DNA of 64,000 nt from Aromatoleum toluolicum (GTDB taxonomy: Bacteria > Pseudomonadota > Gammaproteobacteria > Burkholderiales > Rhodocyclaceae), in the NCBI RefSeq assembly GCF_012911005.2, contig NZ_WTVS01000003.1, positions 99,753 through 163,752 of the forward strand, in the 5' to 3' direction. The translations under genes were made by a program, and so were the position numbers. Of the stretch, positions 53,609 through 63,497 are shown one piece after another (position 1 is the first letter of the stretch; each line of letters opens with the position of its first letter). The notes beneath the pieces were generated by a model, which did no database searches, was not told the origin of the DNA, and worked only from the letters and a program-made list of their open reading frames with translations.

Positions 53609-54736
53609 TCAGTCCTGCGGCGCGGCGTCGAGCTTCAGCAGCTTCTCGCCCAACGCCCAGCCAAGGAATGCGATCGAGAACGCCAGCAGCGTCAGCATCC
53701 ATTCCGTTGTCGAAGGCGTGTAGGCGATCAGGTCCGGCACCCAGCTGCCCTTGAACAGCGGCGCGAGTTGCCCGCCGATGACGAAGTCGTAGCGGTCGAT
53801 GAAGAAGCCGCCGATCACCATAACCGAGGCCAGTGCCAGGGCCTTGCGTTGCAGCAGCAGGAAGAAGGCGCCGATCAGCAGTGCGGCTTCGATCCAGTAC
53901 CACGGCGAGGCGACGATCGCGTCCCACACCTGCAGGCCGTCGGCGTTGCTCCACAGGCCGATCACGGTGCGGTAGCCGATCACGAGGATCGTGATGCCGA
54001 GCAGCCCCGCGAACGCGGTCGGCAGCGGCCCCCGCATCAGCGTGCGTACCTGGGCCGGCATCGTCTCCTCGCTGTCGTAGCTCAGGCAGGTGACCAGCAC
54101 CGCGAAGGCCGCGCCGGTACAAGCCGCGGTGAGGATGAAGTACAGCGGCACGAGGTTGCCGTACCACATCGGCCGCATCGCCATCGCGCCGAAGGCCATG
54201 CCGAGCATGCCGCCCGCGAGCAGTTCGGTGACCAGTGCCGCGAGCCCGATCTGCTTGCTCGTGCTGCTGTTCCAGTCACCGTTGTGGATGCGCAGGAACT
54301 TCAGGATGCCGAGCACGAGGAACACCGCATAGAAGATCCCCATCCAGTTCAGCGGCGAGACGAGCTGCGCGTTCAGCGGGATCGCCCACAGCATGCGGAA
54401 CGGATGCCCCAGTTCCAGCGCCAGCGATGCGAACCCCGCCACCAGCGTGACCAGGGACAGCCATACGCAGCGCTTGGCGATGGGGTACCAGGCCTTGTTG
54501 CCGAAGGTCATCGCGACCGAGGCGACCAGCGTGAGGCCGGTCGAGGTCAGCGCGAAGAACACGTAGTTGACCACCGGCAGCCCCCATGAGACGCCGTCGC
54601 TGCCGGTGTTGAAGGCGCTGTGTCCGCCCGACAGCAGGTTGAAGAAGGCGATGCCGAGGCTGACGACCAGGCCCGCGAGGCCGGCCATCAGCACCGCGCT
54701 CACCGCGCCGCCGCTACCTTGAGTTTGTGTTGCCAT
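53609..54736 (-). CDS. NrfD/PsrC-type membrane anchor (ArxC-like)
   Basis: The 375-residue inner-membrane protein has about nine or ten hydrophobic segments and the NrfD pattern (SLALELGHPFRMLWAIPLNAQLVSPLNWMGIFYAVFLVLGILKFL; GGMLGMAFGAMAMRPMWYGNLVPLYFILTA). It exchanges electrons between quinones and the ferredoxin subunit, anchoring the periplasmic complex without heme. It is preceded directly by the four-cluster ferredoxin gene (10 bases) and followed by the chaperone gene. The residues GHPFRM are typical of quinone-binding NrfD proteins. Confidence 0.9.
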   Translation of the reverse strand: MATQTQGSGGAVSAVLMAGLAGLVVSLGIAFFNLLSGGHSAFNTGSDGVSWGLPVVNYVFFALTSTGLTLVASVAMTFGNKAWYPIAKRCVWLSLVTLVAGFASLALELGHPFRMLWAIPLNAQLVSPLNWMGIFYAVFLVLGILKFLRIHNGDWNSSTSKQIGLAALVTELLAGGMLGMAFGAMAMRPMWYGNLVPLYFILTAACTGAAFAVLVTCLSYDSEETMPAQVRTLMRGPLPTAFAGLLGITILVIGYRTVIGLWSNADGLQVWDAIVASPWYWIEAALLIGAFFLLLQRKALALASVMVIGGFFIDRYDFVIGGQLAPLFKGSWVPDLIAYTPSTTEWMLTLLAFSIAFLGWALGEKLLKLDAAPQD

Positions 54737-54746
54737 GGTGTCCTCC

Positions 54747-55505
54747 TCAAGCCTTCTTGTTCGAACGGGTGCCCGGAACCGCGCCGCTGGCCGCGCCGCC
54801 GCCGCTGACGTAATACACCTGCGGCTTGTTGCCGGTGTGGTCGAGCAGACGCGTGCCCTGCTTGTCGGAAATCAGCCGGCTGACCTGAGAGTTCGGGTTG
54901 TCCAGGTCGCCGAAGTAGCGGGCCTTGGGCGCGCAGGTGCGCACGCAGGCGGGCACGTATTCGACGAGCTCGGGATTGCTCTCGTCGAGATCCGGCGTGC
55001 CTTTCGGGGCCTTGCTGATCTTGTGGTAGCAGAAGTTGCACTTCGACACGACGCCGTTCGGCTGGATGCCGACGCCGTGTTTCGGATCCTGCTGCGGTCC
55101 CTTGTACGGGGGGTTCCACGACAGGTCGCCGTCGCCCTTGAACACCTGCTTGATGTTCGGCTCTATCAGCGGCTTCTCGTCGGTGTAGAAGCGCACGCCG
55201 TACGGGCAGGCGATCATGCAGTACTTGCAGCCGATGCACTTGTCCCAATCGATCAGCACGACGCCGTCCTCGGTCTTGTACGTCGCCTTGGTCGGGCATA
55301 CGTGCATGCACGAGGGTTCCTCGCAGTGCATGCACGGGCGCGGGAACCACTTCAGCGTCGGCGTCGGCTGCCTGCCTTCCGTGTAGTACAGGACGTCCTG
55401 GTAGTTTTCGCCCGGCAGGCGGTTGTTCTCCATCTGGCAGGCGGTGCTGCAGGCCTGGCAGCCGGTGCACTTTTCCAGGTCTATGACCATTCCCCATTTA
55501 GCCAT
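54747..55505 (-). CDS. Four-cluster ferredoxin subunit of the molybdopterin enzyme (ArxB/PsrB-like)
   Basis: The 252-residue protein starts MAKWGMVIDLEKCTGCQACSTACQ and has four [4Fe-4S] motifs: CTGCQACSTACQ, CMHCEEPSCMHVCP, CIGCKYCMIACP and a fourth set CNFCYH plus CVRTCAP. It is the electron-transfer subunit between the catalytic protein and the NrfD anchor. It lies 13 bases after the catalytic gene and 10 before the anchor gene. It has no own signal peptide and is presumably exported as a passenger with the Tat-carrying catalytic subunit. Confidence 0.93.
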   Translation of the reverse strand: MAKWGMVIDLEKCTGCQACSTACQMENNRLPGENYQDVLYYTEGRQPTPTLKWFPRPCMHCEEPSCMHVCPTKATYKTEDGVVLIDWDKCIGCKYCMIACPYGVRFYTDEKPLIEPNIKQVFKGDGDLSWNPPYKGPQQDPKHGVGIQPNGVVSKCNFCYHKISKAPKGTPDLDESNPELVEYVPACVRTCAPKARYFGDLDNPNSQVSRLISDKQGTRLLDHTGNKPQVYYVSGGGAASGAVPGTRSNKKA

Positions 55506-55518
55506 TTTGCGAGCCTCC

Positions 55519-58008
55519 TCAAGCCTTCTCGACCGACACCTTGCCGGTGTAGTAATTGGCCATGCCCGAAATGCGGTCGGACTGGTTGTCGATGATCGAA
55601 TCCACGTGCGAGCCACGCTCCTTCGCCCAGCGTCCGTGTGCCCAGTGACCGTGCTCGAAGGGCAGCACGATCGTGTCGGGGCGGGTGAGCTCGGTGACGC
55701 GGGCGATCGCCATGACTTCGCCGAGCGTCGACTTGATGCGGATGCGGTCGCCGTCCTTGAAGCCCTTGGCCTTCGCGACCGAGGGATGAACCTCGGCGTA
55801 CACCTGTCGGCGTCCGCCCGCGGTCGGTTGCATCAGCGCGATCGCGTTGGGGATGTTCGCGCTGCGACCTTCGGCGTGCATCGCGTTCTTCGGCGTCACG
55901 AAGTGCAGGTCGCCGCTACCGGTGTATTTCGGCTCCTCCCAGTGCGGGAAATTGAATTTCGCCGGATCGCGGCCGGTCTTGGCGATTACCCAGTCGCGCT
56001 TGTGGTCGAGGTAGGAAGACTTGAACTCGAACTTGCCGGAATCGGTCTTCAGCAGCTTCTTCTTCACGTCCTCGGCGCTCATCGGCTTGTTCCAGCCCTG
56101 ACCGTCCCACTCGAAGAACTCGCCGCGCACCTGCCGCCAGTGGTAGGGCTTCTTGTACCAGACGCCTTTCTCGACCCAGGATTCGAAGCTGTTCACGCCG
56201 TTGTCGCCGGGCGTGGCCTCGAAGCCCTTGGCCAGATGGCGCAGGATGTTCTCGACGTTTTCAAGCTTGGCGTAGTACTCGCTGGCGGGGCCCTTGAGAC
56301 GTTTGCCGATCTCGATCAGCGTGTTGCCGAAGGTCTGGGTGTCGTACAGCGGCTTGATCGCGGGAGTGCGGATCTGCGCGAGCGGCCAGCCCTGGAAGGG
56401 GTAGGTCGGTGCGTCCTGCCAGCGTTCGAGGTAGGTCGAGTCGGGCAGGATCAGGTCGGCCATCATCGCCGTCTCGCCCGGGAAGGGCGAAGTGTCGATG
56501 ACGAAGACCTCGGCGAGCATCTTTTCCCAGGCGGTCGCGTCGGGCGACGAGAAGATGGGGTTCGTCATGTAGAACATGACCGTATCCATCTTGTACGGCT
56601 TGCCCGCGAGATGGTTCTTCGGCACTTCCTGCAGCATGTTCTTCGCGAACATGTAGCCGTCCTCGTGCCCTTTCAGGTCGATGCGCGGCATGGTCTTGTG
56701 CGGGCCGTTCTTCGCGTAGTCGTCGAGGTGGTCGTCCGGGTTCGCGGGCGCCGGGCCGTAGGCGGGGCCCATCTGGTAGGCGAGGCCGCCCTCGGCGAAG
56801 AGCGAGCCGACCAGTGCGTTCAGCGAGTGGATCGCCATGCCGTTGAGCACGCCGTTGCTGTGGTTGTGCGCGCCGCGCTCGAACAGCGCGATGGCCGGGC
56901 GCGTCGTCGCGAATTCACGCGCGGTCTTGACGATGAGGTCGGCGGGGATCGTCGTGACGCCTTCGGCCCACTTGGGCGTGCGGTCCTTGAGTTCGACGTT
57001 CCACCACTCGGTGAGGCCCATTGTCCATTTCTCATCGAAGGGCGCTTCGACCGCTTCGCCTGCCTTGAAGTGGTTCTGGCCGTCCGTGAAGTTGCCGACG
57101 AAATTCCGGTCCCACAGGCCTTCGGTGAGGATCACGTGCGCGATTGCCAGCGCCAGCGCGCCGTCGGTGCCCGGCTTGATGATGAGCGCGCGGTCCGATG
57201 CGGACAGCGTCTGGTTCATGTGTACGTCGACGGCGGTCACGCGCGTCGTCGGCGCCTTCTCGCCGCGGATGTAGCCCCATACCTGCAGGTTGTTGTTGTA
57301 CGGACGGAAGGACTCGAGGAAGTTCGCACCGAACATCAGCAGGTAGTTGGCATTGCGGTAGTCGTAGGAACTGTATGACGCGTTGCCGTCGGTGCATTGC
57401 TTCGCAAGCACCGAGCCGTCCGAGCACATCGATGAATGGCCGATGCCGATGTTGGGCGAGCCGTAGAGCGCAGCCATCGGGACCAGCGTCATGCCCACGT
57501 CGGTGGCGCCCCAGCCGCGGCCGAAGAACAGGCCGAAACGGTGCGATTCACCCTTGTCGCGCAGCGCGTTCATGCGGTCGGCGACGGTCTGCAGCGCCTC
57601 GTCCCAGGAGATCGGCACGAACTTCGGATCCTCGTCGCGTCCCTTCTTCGGGTTCGTGCGCTTCATCGGCCCCTTGAAGCGATCCGGGTCGTACAGGATG
57701 TAGGTGCCTAGGTGCATTTTCGGGCAGCCCTTGCCATTGGCGATCGGATGGCCGGCATTGCCGTAGATCGCGTGCACCTTGCCGTTGGTGGTGTAGACGT
57801 CGATGCCGCAGCGTGCCGGGCATTGTGCGCAGATGCTCTTGTTCACCACGGTGTTGCTGTCGACGGTGGCTGCCGTCGCCTCCTTCAGCGTCGACAACTG
57901 CCCGATGCCGAGTCCGCCGCTGCCCACCGCTGCCGCGCCGGCCGCTGTCCCCGCGCCGCTGACCTGCAGGAAGCGGCGCCGCGAAATGAGCTTCTTGAGT
58001 ATTTCCAT
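55519..58008 (-). CDS. Tat-exported molybdopterin oxidoreductase, Psr/Phs/Arr/Arx group (candidate ArxA-like arsenite oxidase)
   Basis: The 829-residue DMSO-reductase-superfamily catalytic subunit starts MEILKKLISRRRFLQVSGAG, with a twin-arginine Tat signal. A [4Fe-4S] site follows with Cys60, 63, 67 and 95 (C-x2-C-x3-C-x27-C). The Mo ligand is probably Cys195 in IGHSSMCSDG, which excludes the serine- and aspartate-ligand enzymes; later PGETAMMADLILPDSTYLER and GHWAHGRWAKERG fit the Psr/Phs/Arr/Arx group. The order polyferredoxin, catalytic, ferredoxin, NrfD, TorD plus a divergent binding protein/kinase/NtrC set resembles arx loci and neighbours ars genes, favouring arsenite oxidation. Polysulfide, thiosulfate, arsenate or selenium oxyanion activity cannot be excluded from sequence alone. 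Confidence 0.82.
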   Translation of the reverse strand: MEILKKLISRRRFLQVSGAGTAAGAAAVGSGGLGIGQLSTLKEATAATVDSNTVVNKSICAQCPARCGIDVYTTNGKVHAIYGNAGHPIANGKGCPKMHLGTYILYDPDRFKGPMKRTNPKKGRDEDPKFVPISWDEALQTVADRMNALRDKGESHRFGLFFGRGWGATDVGMTLVPMAALYGSPNIGIGHSSMCSDGSVLAKQCTDGNASYSSYDYRNANYLLMFGANFLESFRPYNNNLQVWGYIRGEKAPTTRVTAVDVHMNQTLSASDRALIIKPGTDGALALAIAHVILTEGLWDRNFVGNFTDGQNHFKAGEAVEAPFDEKWTMGLTEWWNVELKDRTPKWAEGVTTIPADLIVKTAREFATTRPAIALFERGAHNHSNGVLNGMAIHSLNALVGSLFAEGGLAYQMGPAYGPAPANPDDHLDDYAKNGPHKTMPRIDLKGHEDGYMFAKNMLQEVPKNHLAGKPYKMDTVMFYMTNPIFSSPDATAWEKMLAEVFVIDTSPFPGETAMMADLILPDSTYLERWQDAPTYPFQGWPLAQIRTPAIKPLYDTQTFGNTLIEIGKRLKGPASEYYAKLENVENILRHLAKGFEATPGDNGVNSFESWVEKGVWYKKPYHWRQVRGEFFEWDGQGWNKPMSAEDVKKKLLKTDSGKFEFKSSYLDHKRDWVIAKTGRDPAKFNFPHWEEPKYTGSGDLHFVTPKNAMHAEGRSANIPNAIALMQPTAGGRRQVYAEVHPSVAKAKGFKDGDRIRIKSTLGEVMAIARVTELTRPDTIVLPFEHGHWAHGRWAKERGSHVDSIIDNQSDRISGMANYYTGKVSVEKA

Positions 58009-58067
58009 TTTCCTGACTCCTCGATCGACCCTCTTGAAGTGGCATTCGTCATTGATTGCTTCAGGGC

Positions 58068-59306
58068 TCAGGGCCCTTCCGGCGCGGCCGGCGTGTCTCT
58101 TTGTTGGCGGCTGAACAGGGCAAAGCCCGCGCGTGCGAGGTTCTCCGTCTTGCGGCAGCGCTCGCACAGCGCTTCTTCGTCGTGCGCGGCGAACAGGGCG
58201 CCGCAGCGCGTGCACTCGCTTTGTTCGATCGTCGCGAGTACGGTCGGCGCGCCCGCGAAGGGGCGCCAAGCGTGCCCTTCGTGTTCAAGTGCATGGGATG
58301 GACAGATCCGCGCGCAAGCGCCGCAATCGACGCACAGCCAGGCGTCGAACTGCAGGCGGGCGTGCCCATCGTCGGATTCCGTTTCAAGGTGCAGGGCGCC
58401 CGTCGGACAGGCGCGCGAACACGCGCCGTGTGCCCGGCAGGCGGCGCTCGCCGTGAGTGCAGGCAGCAGCGCCGACTGAGGATGGGACCGACCGGTGCGA
58501 CGAGCGATGTGTTCGAGCAACAGGCGCGTCTCGTCGCCACGCTGGGCGGCGATGCCGCCGCGGCCCCTCCGGGCGACGGGAACGTCGGTCGGCAGGGACT
58601 CGCCCGTCGCTGTCCGGGTGACGGCTGCGGCGAGCGAACGCGAGAGGCCCGCAAAGAAGCGGCGCCGGCTTTCGATGGGCAACTCGCCGATCGCGGAATC
58701 CCGGTGGTTACCGTTCGGTAACGCATCCGGGCTGACCGCCGCGGGAAGGTGTTCCGGCCGCAGGCCGGCTTCGGACAGCGCACGGCGCGCAACCTCCAGG
58801 GGTGCGCGCCACGGTGCTTCATGCGAGCGTGCATTGCCGCACGCTGCGCAGGCGCCGTCGTCGACCAGCCGGATCGGTGCATCCCCGGCGGCGATCGCGA
58901 GTCGCAGCCAGTCGTTGACGGCGAGCCCTCCGAGGCAGGCCACGCGGTGCAGGGGGGCGTCGGTCGTCGCCCGGCTGCGCTCGCAGCTCAGCACCAGTCC
59001 TTGGGCGGGCACCGTCGCCGGCAGCGCTACCCCATCGACCGCCAGGGCTCCCGTCGGGCAAGCGGCGGCGCAGAGGCCACAGCCGCTGCACGCGGCCGGG
59101 TCGAGCAGCGGAATGTCCTCACCGAGTGCGATGCAGCCGTGAGGGCAGGCCGCTTCGCAGCGCGTGCACGCGGTCGCGGGCAGGGTTCCCGCGATGCACG
59201 CCGCACGGCGCAGGCCGACGAGTCCGAGCGCGTGCAGGCGCCGAAAACCGCCCTCCGGTCCTGCGGGGGCAGCGTCGCGGGCGAGATGGCGGAGATCCTG
59301 ATTCAT
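58068..59306 (-). CDS. Polyferredoxin, first gene of the molybdopterin enzyme operon (ArxB'-position)
   Basis: The 412-residue Cys-rich protein (start ATG 59306) has four ferredoxin-type motifs: CTRCEAACPHGC and CSGCGLCAAACP near the N-terminus, CRAHGACSRACP and CVDCGACARICP in the C-terminal half. A further C-x2-C pair set near the C-terminus (CTRCG...CERC) resembles a zinc or rubredoxin-like site. The middle (about residues 100-280) has no cluster motif apart from CAACG. No signal peptide is seen, so it is probably cytoplasmic. It lies 20 bases downstream of the sigma-54 promoter start region and 59 bases ahead of the catalytic gene. A maturation or electron-transfer role is inference. Confidence 0.82.
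   Translation of the reverse strand: MNQDLRHLARDAAPAGPEGGFRRLHALGLVGLRRAACIAGTLPATACTRCEAACPHGCIALGEDIPLLDPAACSGCGLCAAACPTGALAVDGVALPATVPAQGLVLSCERSRATTDAPLHRVACLGGLAVNDWLRLAIAAGDAPIRLVDDGACAACGNARSHEAPWRAPLEVARRALSEAGLRPEHLPAAVSPDALPNGNHRDSAIGELPIESRRRFFAGLSRSLAAAVTRTATGESLPTDVPVARRGRGGIAAQRGDETRLLLEHIARRTGRSHPQSALLPALTASAACRAHGACSRACPTGALHLETESDDGHARLQFDAWLCVDCGACARICPSHALEHEGHAWRPFAGAPTVLATIEQSECTRCGALFAAHDEEALCERCRKTENLARAGFALFSRQQRDTPAAPEGP
58706..58722. promoter_or_regulatory. Intragenic copy of the GTTAC-N6-GTAAC palindrome
   Basis: GGTTACCGTTCGGTAAC lies inside the polyferredoxin gene, about 600 bases into the transcript. It shares the half sites and the central GTTCG with the intergenic copies at 59416 and 59460. 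It may be a downstream binding site for the NtrC-type regulator, or a chance coincidence. Confidence 0.5.
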
Positions 59307-59337
59307 GGTCGCCTTCCGGATTGGTCGAGCTAGTACC

Positions 59338-59352
59338 GCAAGAGCCGGGCCA
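59338..59352 (-). promoter_or_regulatory. Sigma-54 promoter of the molybdopterin enzyme operon
   Basis: On the minus strand TGGCCC-N5-TTGC has the exact GG-to-GC spacing of 12. It lies 32 bases before the polyferredoxin ATG, with the paired palindromes 64-137 bases upstream of it and an NtrC-type response regulator encoded nearby. Confidence 0.82.
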
Positions 59353-59415
59353 TTCGATTCAAGTGTCGGAAAAATAAGGAAAGATTTGTTGTTGGTCGGA
59401 AGCAGGAGCGTCGCG

Positions 59416-59475
59416 GGTTACGGTTCGGTAACCTAAACTGCAGTTGTCGGCAGGGTTTTGTTACGATTTGGTAAC
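59416..59475. promoter_or_regulatory. Paired GTTAC-N6-GTAAC palindromes, probable activator sites
   Basis: GGTTACGGTTCGGTAACC (59416-59433) and GTTACGATTTGGTAAC (59460-59475) have identical half sites and six-base centres; their centres are 43 bases apart, about four helical turns. They lie between the divergent polyferredoxin and binding-protein genes, at the correct distance upstream of the sigma-54 promoter at 59338. They are the best candidates for binding by the NtrC-type regulator at 61932. Confidence 0.75.
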
Positions 59476-59605
59476 GGGATCCCGGCACGACCTGCGCAGG
59501 CCGTCGGTGGCCGACCGCGGTGCGGTTCTTGCGTAGGCAGGAGACCCGTTCTTCCATCAGCGAACGGGAAGGGGGAGGGATGCTGGTCTCGGGAGCGGGC
59601 GAGCG

Positions 59606-60469
59606 ATGAACCGGCGGCAGGCCCTGTTCGGGCTGTGCGGCCTCGCGATTGCCGGTTGCGGCGCCCGGGCGTTCGCGGAGACCGGCGGCGATGCCGTGCG
59701 GATCGGCATGACCCCCGTGTTCCTCGATGACCAGGTGGGCTTTCTCGGCGCATGGCGGGACTACCTCGCGCAGGCGCTGGGCCGACCGGTCGAATTCATC
59801 CAGCGGGGCAGCTACCGCGAGATCGTCGAGCTGATGCGGCAGGAGAAGCTGCACTTCGCGTGGCTGTGCGGGTATCCCTATGTGCGCGAGCAACGCTGGA
59901 TGCGGCTGCTGGCGGTGCCCGTGCATCAGGGGCAGCCGCTGTACCGTTCCTATCTGATCGTGCCTGAGCGGGACACGGCCACGACGAAGATCACCGAGCT
60001 GCGCGACCGCGTGTTCGCGTTCTCCGATCCGGATTCGAACTCGGGCTATCTTTATCCGCACTATCAGCTCAACCGCGCGAATACCTCGCCGGCGAACTTC
60101 TTCCGCCGCACTTTCTTCACCTATGCGCACAAGAAGGTGGTCGAGGCGGTGGCGCTGGAGGTCGCGCACGGCGGGGCAGTCGATGGTTACGTGTGGGACA
60201 CGCTCGCGCGCACGCACCCGGAGCTGACCGGGCGCACGCGCGTTGCCGACCGCTCGCCGACGTTCGGCTTTCCGCCTTTCGTCGCGGGGCCCGTGGCCCC
60301 GCCCGCGCTGTTCCGGCGCATGCAGGAGATCCTCCTGGCGATGCACGACGACGGCGTTGGGGCGGGTTTCCTGCGCCAGCTCAACCTCGACCGCTTCGCC
60401 CTCGGCACGCCGGCGCTTTACGCCGACATCGAGCGCATGCTGCGCGCCATCAGCCAGCCCAACGCCTAG
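59606..60469 (+). CDS. PhnD/ArxX-like periplasmic binding protein linked to a two-component system
   Basis: The 287-residue exported protein starts MNRRQALFGLCGLAIAGCGARAFAETGGDAVRIGM. A lipobox-like AIAGC and a signal peptidase I-like site (RAFAE) are both possible. The mature part has the phosphonate/phosphate-binding PhnD fold: PVFLDDQVGFLGAWRDYLAQALGRPVEFIQRGSYREIVELM, then FAFSDPDSNSGYLYPHYQL. Such proteins (ArxX, or the sensor part of TtrS) detect an oxyanion and act with the kinase downstream. It overlaps nothing, and its kinase gene starts eight bases later. Confidence 0.88.
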   Translation: MNRRQALFGLCGLAIAGCGARAFAETGGDAVRIGMTPVFLDDQVGFLGAWRDYLAQALGRPVEFIQRGSYREIVELMRQEKLHFAWLCGYPYVREQRWMRLLAVPVHQGQPLYRSYLIVPERDTATTKITELRDRVFAFSDPDSNSGYLYPHYQLNRANTSPANFFRRTFFTYAHKKVVEAVALEVAHGGAVDGYVWDTLARTHPELTGRTRVADRSPTFGFPPFVAGPVAPPALFRRMQEILLAMHDDGVGAGFLRQLNLDRFALGTPALYADIERMLRAISQPNA

Positions 60470-60477
60470 GAGGACGC

Positions 60478-61931
60478 TTGCTGCACTTCCGCGACATCAG
60501 CTTCCGCTACAAGATTCCGCTGCGCGCGACGGTGCTGGTGCTGGTCACCGCGACGGTGCTCACGGCTTCACTGCTGCTGCGCGAATACCGGGACCTGCGC
60601 CGCGACATGCTCGACGGCTCGGCGCGCTGGTCGGCGGTGCTGAGCCAGACCTTGGTTGCCCCGATGCTGCACGACGACCTGTGGCGCGCCTTCGAGATCG
60701 TGCGCGCGGCGACCTCGCCCGGCGGCGGCGAGCAGGCCAGCGCGATCACGCTCGTCGACCCGCGCCTGCGCATCTACGTGTCGACCGATCCGGCGCGCTA
60801 CCCCATCCTCGCGCCGCTGCACGAGCGCGGCGAGGCGGCGCGCGAGATCGCCAGCCGGATCGACGGCGCTGCCGGCACTGGGTCGCACAGCGTGGAGATC
60901 GCCGACAAGCTGTACGTGATCACGCCGATCGACGCCGACGGGGTGCGCCTCGGCCACATGATCCTCGAGCACACCAGCACCTTCATGCAGTCGCGCTTCG
61001 CCGGCATGTGGCTCAGCGCGACGCTGGTGACGCTGTTCGTGCTGCTGCTGATCCTGCCCGTGTCGTGGTTCTGGGGGCGCCGCATGGCGGAGCCGCTGGT
61101 GCATCTGGCCGATTGCATCGGGAAGGTCGGCGCGACGATTCCTCCGCCCGGAGCGCTGCAGTTCGAGGATTCGAAGGACGAGCTGGGGCAGGTCGGGCGG
61201 GCCGTGGAGCGGATGTTCGACGAGTTGCGCGAGAAGGAGGGACTCGAACGCGAGATGCTGTTCTCGGAGCGGCTCGCGGCGATCGGCCGGCTCACCGGCG
61301 GCATCGCGCACGAAATCAACAATCCGCTCGGCGGGATGCTCAACGCGATCGGCACCTACCGCAAGCACGGTGCGAGCGACCCCGAACTCGCCGCGCGCAC
61401 GATGTCGCTGCTCGAACGCGGGTTGTTGCAGATCCGCGACACGGTGTCGGCACTGCTGGTCGAGGCCAAGGCGCCGAGTCATCCGCTGGCACCGCAGGAC
61501 ATCGAGGACGTGCATATCCTGCTCAAGCCCGAGGCGGCGAAGAAGTCCGCGCGGCTGCAATGGAACTGCGAACTGCCGGACGAGATCCCGCTGCCGGCGA
61601 CGCTGGTGCGGCAGGTGCTGATCAACCTCGTGCTCAACGCGCTGCAGGCGGTCGAGGCGGGAGGCACCGTCGCATGCGACATCGGCCTGTCGGCCGACGG
61701 CATGACGATGGCGGTACGCAATGACGGCCGCTACATCGAGGAGTCGCGCCTGCCCTACCTGTTCGAGCCCTTCGTCGGCGACGGCAATGGCAAGCACGGC
61801 CTCGGCCTGTGGATCACCTACCAGATCGTCACCGGGCTCGGGGGGCACATCTCGGTGCAGAGCGAGCCGGGCCTCACGGTGTTTGCGGTCGATCTGCCGC
61901 TGGGCATGGCCGTCGAACTGGAGTCCGCATC

Positions 61932-61935
<4 letters not shown>
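60478..61935 (+). CDS. Membrane histidine kinase of the molybdopterin enzyme locus (ArxS-like)
   Basis: The 485-residue kinase starts at TTG 60478, four bases after an AGGAGG; the upstream frame overlaps the preceding gene. Two membrane helices (ATVLVLVTATVLTASLLL and LSATLVTLFVLLLILPVSWFW) flank a periplasmic sensor domain of about 140 residues. A HAMP-like region and DHp with the phospho-accepting histidine at about residue 278 (GGIAHEINNPLGG), then N-box NLVLNALQAVEAGG and G-box GKHGLGLWI follow. It pairs with the binding protein at 59606 and the regulator at 61932, whose start overlaps its end by four bases. Confidence 0.92.
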
Positions 61936-63266
<1,331 letters not shown>

Positions 63267-63497
63267 AACCGTCGCGGGGCCAACCGTTCGGCATCGCGGG
63301 TGCGGCGTCCGTTAGGTCCTTGGCATCGGCGCGGCGGTTTTCGGAGGATAATCAGCGATAACTGATATAGGAGCCGTTGGCGATTCGTCGATGGCTGACG
63401 CGTGCGAGCGCGGGCGGGCGCAAGAATCCACCCGCGCGAACGGTGCCGGTGCGCGCGCCTTGCGTGGGGCGCTGTCGCCGGGCCGAGGAGCAATGCC

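Noticed and set aside
55519..58008. Annotation of the molybdopterin enzyme as formate dehydrogenase or nitrate reductase
   Set aside because: The NrfD anchor, TorD chaperone, CxxC-type cluster spacing and neighbours fit the Psr/Phs/Arr/Arx group instead; no selenocysteine codon or Asp ligand is seen.
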